A stretch of 7,974 nucleotides of DNA from Spirochaetes bacterium RIFOXYC1_FULL_54_7. GTDB lineage: Bacteria; Spirochaetota; Spirochaetia; Treponematales; UBA12059. A model generated the notes under the pieces. It worked only from the letters and a program-made list of their open reading frames with translations. It did not search any database and had not been told where the DNA came from. Position 1 is the first letter of the stretch; every line of letters starts with the position of its first letter. Of the stretch, positions 5,989 through 7,974 are shown piece by piece. The stretch is taken from positions 2,448 through 10,421 of the forward strand of contig MIBM01000123.1 of NCBI GenBank assembly GCA_001830645.1. The letters run 5' to 3'. The position numbers were made by a program, and so were the translations under genes.

Positions 5989-6749
5989 AGCCTATTTTTC
6001 TCCCCCTCGGCAACCATGAAACAATCCCTCAGCCTATCCATGTAATCGTAATTGGTCCGGTTTATCTGGATCGGTGTAATCGCGATATAACCATTCTCAT
6101 AAGCCCAGACATCGCTGCCCGGGGGGTTATCGTACTTGTCCCAGGTTCCCTTGGCCCAGTAGACATCGTCTATCTGCACAAAATCATGGATGAAGGGCCG
6201 CTTGCCCATATCGCAGATCTGCACGCCAAGGCTCTTTTCGTACCTGCGCTGGGGAAAGTTGATGTTGATGACGTTGTCGGGTGACAGTACATCCGAGCCC
6301 AGAATGGTATCCATCAGAGCTGCCATTTCCTTCCGCGGCAACTCGAAGCCCCCGAAGTCACAGGATACCGCGATTGACGGCTTGCCGCAGATGATGCCTT
6401 CGGAAGCGCCTGCCAGGGTTCCGGAATAGATGATGTCTGTACCCATGTTTGGCCCGTCGTTTATGCCTGAGACCACAAGATCGATGGTCAGGTTCAACCC
6501 GTACAGGGCGAATTTCACGCAGTCTGCCGGTTTGGCTTCCAGGCTCCAGGCATCTATGGCCGCATCCTGGAATACCTCATCCCGGCGGTGCAGCCTGATG
6601 GGGTCATGGATGGTTATGCCGTGGCCTATGGCGCTCTGCTGGCTGTGGGGAGCCACGACATACAGCTTGCCATGGGCCTTCATCACGTCTGCCAGTATGG
6701 CCAGGCCACGGGCTTCGATGCCGTCGTCGTTAACCAGGAGAATGTTCAT
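5985..6749 (-). CDS. surE: 5'/3'-nucleotidase SurE
   Basis: SurE is a metal-dependent phosphatase that removes phosphate from nucleoside 5'- and 3'-monophosphates, and in some bacteria acts on short polyphosphate. The 254-residue length is normal. The metal site is visible: MNILLVNDDG (Asp8, Asp9), APHSQQSAIGHGIT (Ser39) and VVSGINDGPNMGTDIIYSGT (Asn97). The ATG at 6749 lies 3 nt after the stop of the second permease gene and has no clear ribosome binding site, so reinitiation or coupling after the permease is likely. The 3' end overlaps the AlbA_2 gene by 4 nt. Known family: surE often lies near pcm, nlpD or rpoS in proteobacteria. Here it sits in a phn-type transport operon instead, which suggests a job in phosphate release from imported or internal phosphoesters. 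Confidence 0.96.
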   Translation of the reverse strand: MNILLVNDDGIEARGLAILADVMKAHGKLYVVAPHSQQSAIGHGITIHDPIRLHRRDEVFQDAAIDAWSLEAKPADCVKFALYGLNLTIDLVVSGINDGPNMGTDIIYSGTLAGASEGIICGKPSIAVSCDFGGFELPRKEMAALMDTILGSDVLSPDNVININFPQRRYEKSLGVQICDMGKRPFIHDFVQIDDVYWAKGTWDKYDNPPGSDVWAYENGYIAITPIQINRTNYDYMDRLRDCFMVAEGEKNRL

Positions 6750-6752
6750 GCG

Positions 6753-7559
6753 TCAGACCAGCCGTTTGCGGAGGCGGCCGGAGATGAGGTCAATCAAGGT
6801 AACTACGACAACCAGGACTATCAGTATGATGCCGACCCGCGACCAGACCCTGGACCGTATCGCGAAGATCAAAGGAGCGCCTATGCCACCGGCACCTACA
6901 AGACCGAGCGTGGCGGCAGCCCTCATGTTTATTTCGAAGCGGTACAGGGTGTAGGAGATGAACTCCGGGCTGACCTCTGGCAACATGGCCCGGAACAGTG
7001 ACTCCATGGGCGTGGCACCGCAGGAGTCCAGTCCTTCCTTGACGCCCATGTCCATGCTCTCTATGGCCTCGGAGAAGAGCTTGGCCAGCATGCCTATGGA
7101 ATGTATGCCGATGGCCAGGATACCAGCCGGGGCACCGGGCCCTACGACACTGATGAAGATCAGCGCAAGAATGAGCTCGGGGAAGGTGCGTACCGCGGTA
7201 ACTATCACCTTGCCGAGCTTGGACATTTTGTCACCAACGATATTCTGGCTGGCTATCAGGGCTATGGGTATGGACAGGATGGCCGAAGCGAAGGTTCCGG
7301 CAATGGATATGGCCAGGGTCTCCAGAATCGCATAGGGCAGGCCATCCCTGGTCGTATTGAGGAGGTAGCCCACATCAGGGTGCAGGAAACCTCGCACCAA
7401 GGCCTCCATGGTGCCACTGGCGGTCTGCATGATGCCCTTGTACTCTATGCCCAGGGAACCCCAGACCACCAGGAACACCAGTCCGCCGTAGTTTAGAATG
7501 CGGTACAGAACCTTCAGCGGATCCAGGTCTTTCTTTACGATGATGCGTTCAGCTTTCAT
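6753..7559 (-). CDS. phnE: PhnE-type ABC transporter permease (second copy)
   Basis: This 268-residue inner-membrane permease belongs to the phosphonate uptake class (PhnCDE). A hydrophobic segment lies at about 23-36, followed by the conserved ETLAISIAGTFAS block at 80-92 and spans at about 88-103, 117-137, 144-160 and 241-260. The ABC-permease EAA loop is at about 164-195 (SEAIESMDMGVKEGLDSCGA), which docks with the ATPase. The GLVGAGGIG motif near 219-227 is characteristic of PhnE. The ATG at 7559 overlaps the stop of the first permease gene as ATGA, with a weak AGAGG site 6 nt upstream. Two tandem permeases imply a heterodimeric channel. Phosphonate is the usual PhnE substrate, but phosphite or other phosphorus esters are possible because the binding protein is outside the window. 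Confidence 0.92.
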   Translation of the reverse strand: MKAERIIVKKDLDPLKVLYRILNYGGLVFLVVWGSLGIEYKGIMQTASGTMEALVRGFLHPDVGYLLNTTRDGLPYAILETLAISIAGTFASAILSIPIALIASQNIVGDKMSKLGKVIVTAVRTFPELILALIFISVVGPGAPAGILAIGIHSIGMLAKLFSEAIESMDMGVKEGLDSCGATPMESLFRAMLPEVSPEFISYTLYRFEINMRAAATLGLVGAGGIGAPLIFAIRSRVWSRVGIILIVLVVVVTLIDLISGRLRKRLV

Positions 7560-7974
7560 ACAAGCCTCTTGCGTACGGCGCTGCTGACCAAGTCTATGAC
7601 CAGCACCACGAAGAATGAAATGATTATGATCACCCCTACCCGGTCAAAATTGCGCCAGGCCAGGTTCTGCTCGAAGATCTGCCCTATGCCGCCTGCTCCC
7701 ACATAGCCAAGCACCGCAGCGGCGCGTACGTTTATCTCGAAACCATAGAGGGTGTAGGAGAAGAACTGCGGCATGATCTGGGGCATGATGGCAAAGCGCA
7801 GGATGGTGGGCTTGTTGGCCCCCACCGCCAGCAGGGCTTCCACCTGGCCGTAGTCTATGGCTTCTATCGACTCGAAGGTCAACTTGGATATGAGCCCGAA
7901 GGTGAAGATGACCAGGGCCACCACACCACTGAAGGCACCTATGCCAAACACGGCCACTAAGAGGGAAGCCATCA
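7556..7974 (-). CDS. phnE: PhnE-type ABC transporter permease (first copy, 5' part beyond window)
   Basis: Only the C-terminal 139 or so codons are present. The frame stays open to the right edge, and the Met at 7972 is probably internal because PhnE proteins are about 260-290 residues. Visible features are a hydrophobic span (FSGVVALVIFTFGLISKL), the EAA loop (FESIEAIDYGQVEALLAVGA), the FSYTLYGFEINVRAAAVLGYVGAGGIG segment shared with the second copy, and a last span ending in VRKRLV. It closely parallels the downstream permease and even shares the RKRLV C-terminus, so the pair likely arose by duplication and pairs in the membrane. The ATPase and binding-protein genes are expected to the right of the window. 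Confidence 0.9.
   Translation of the reverse strand, partial: MASLLVAVFGIGAFSGVVALVIFTFGLISKLTFESIEAIDYGQVEALLAVGANKPTILRFAIMPQIMPQFFSYTLYGFEINVRAAAVLGYVGAGGIGQIFEQNLAWRNFDRVGVIIIISFFVVLVIDLVSSAVRKRLV

Noticed and set aside
6430..7001. Overlapping plus-strand frames opposite surE and the second phnE
   Set aside because: They are antisense to two clearly recognised genes and show no domain features of their own.

Overview
The window looks like a chromosomal segment of a GC-rich, selenium-using bacterium, probably an anaerobe. The sequence does not fix the phylum; a clostridial, deltaproteobacterial or synergistete-like host would all fit. All nine protein-coding genes lie on the minus strand, so they are read from right to left. 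The first gene (right edge) and the last gene (left edge) are cut by the window ends.

Right part (about 7974 down to 4921): two PhnE-type ABC permease genes overlap by 4 nt (ATGA). They are followed 3 nt later by surE (5'/3'-nucleotidase), which overlaps by 4 nt (TTGA) a gene for an AlbA_2/Schlafen-type putative DNA-binding regulator with a four-fold EAHD repeat. The tight packing suggests one transcript, with phnC/phnD-like partners expected upstream of the window. It would link uptake of a phosphonate, phosphite or organophosphate to a phosphatase. The regulator is the odd member: it has a TTG start, appears short at the N-terminus, and looks more AT-rich than its neighbours.

Middle (4836 to 3589): a stand-alone HD-domain phosphohydrolase of the SAMHD1/dGTPase-like class, separated by intergenic DNA on both sides.

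Left part (about 3560 down to 1): a selenium cluster in the order selD, yedE-type putative selenium transporter, a short TusA/SirA-like YedF protein, and a class V aminotransferase (cysteine desulfurase or selenocysteine lyase-like). A good sigma70-type promoter (TTGACC-17-TAGGAT) precedes selD. Together the genes would import a selenium compound, mobilise and carry selenium as a persulfide or selenopersulfide, and make selenophosphate.

The main discovery is that selD is itself a selenoprotein gene. Its true start is at 3464, and codon 17 is an in-frame TGA (3414-3416) exactly where E. coli SelD has catalytic Cys17. Lys20 is conserved after it. Downstream is a SECIS-like RNA fold whose tip (GCAGGUUCUGC) closely resembles the E. 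coli fdhF SECIS tip. A conventional gene caller would start selD at Met21 and lose the active site. This implies that the host encodes SelA, SelB and tRNA-Sec elsewhere.

No rRNA, tRNA, CRISPR array or insertion sequence was seen, and no gene-free stretch exceeds about 125 bases.
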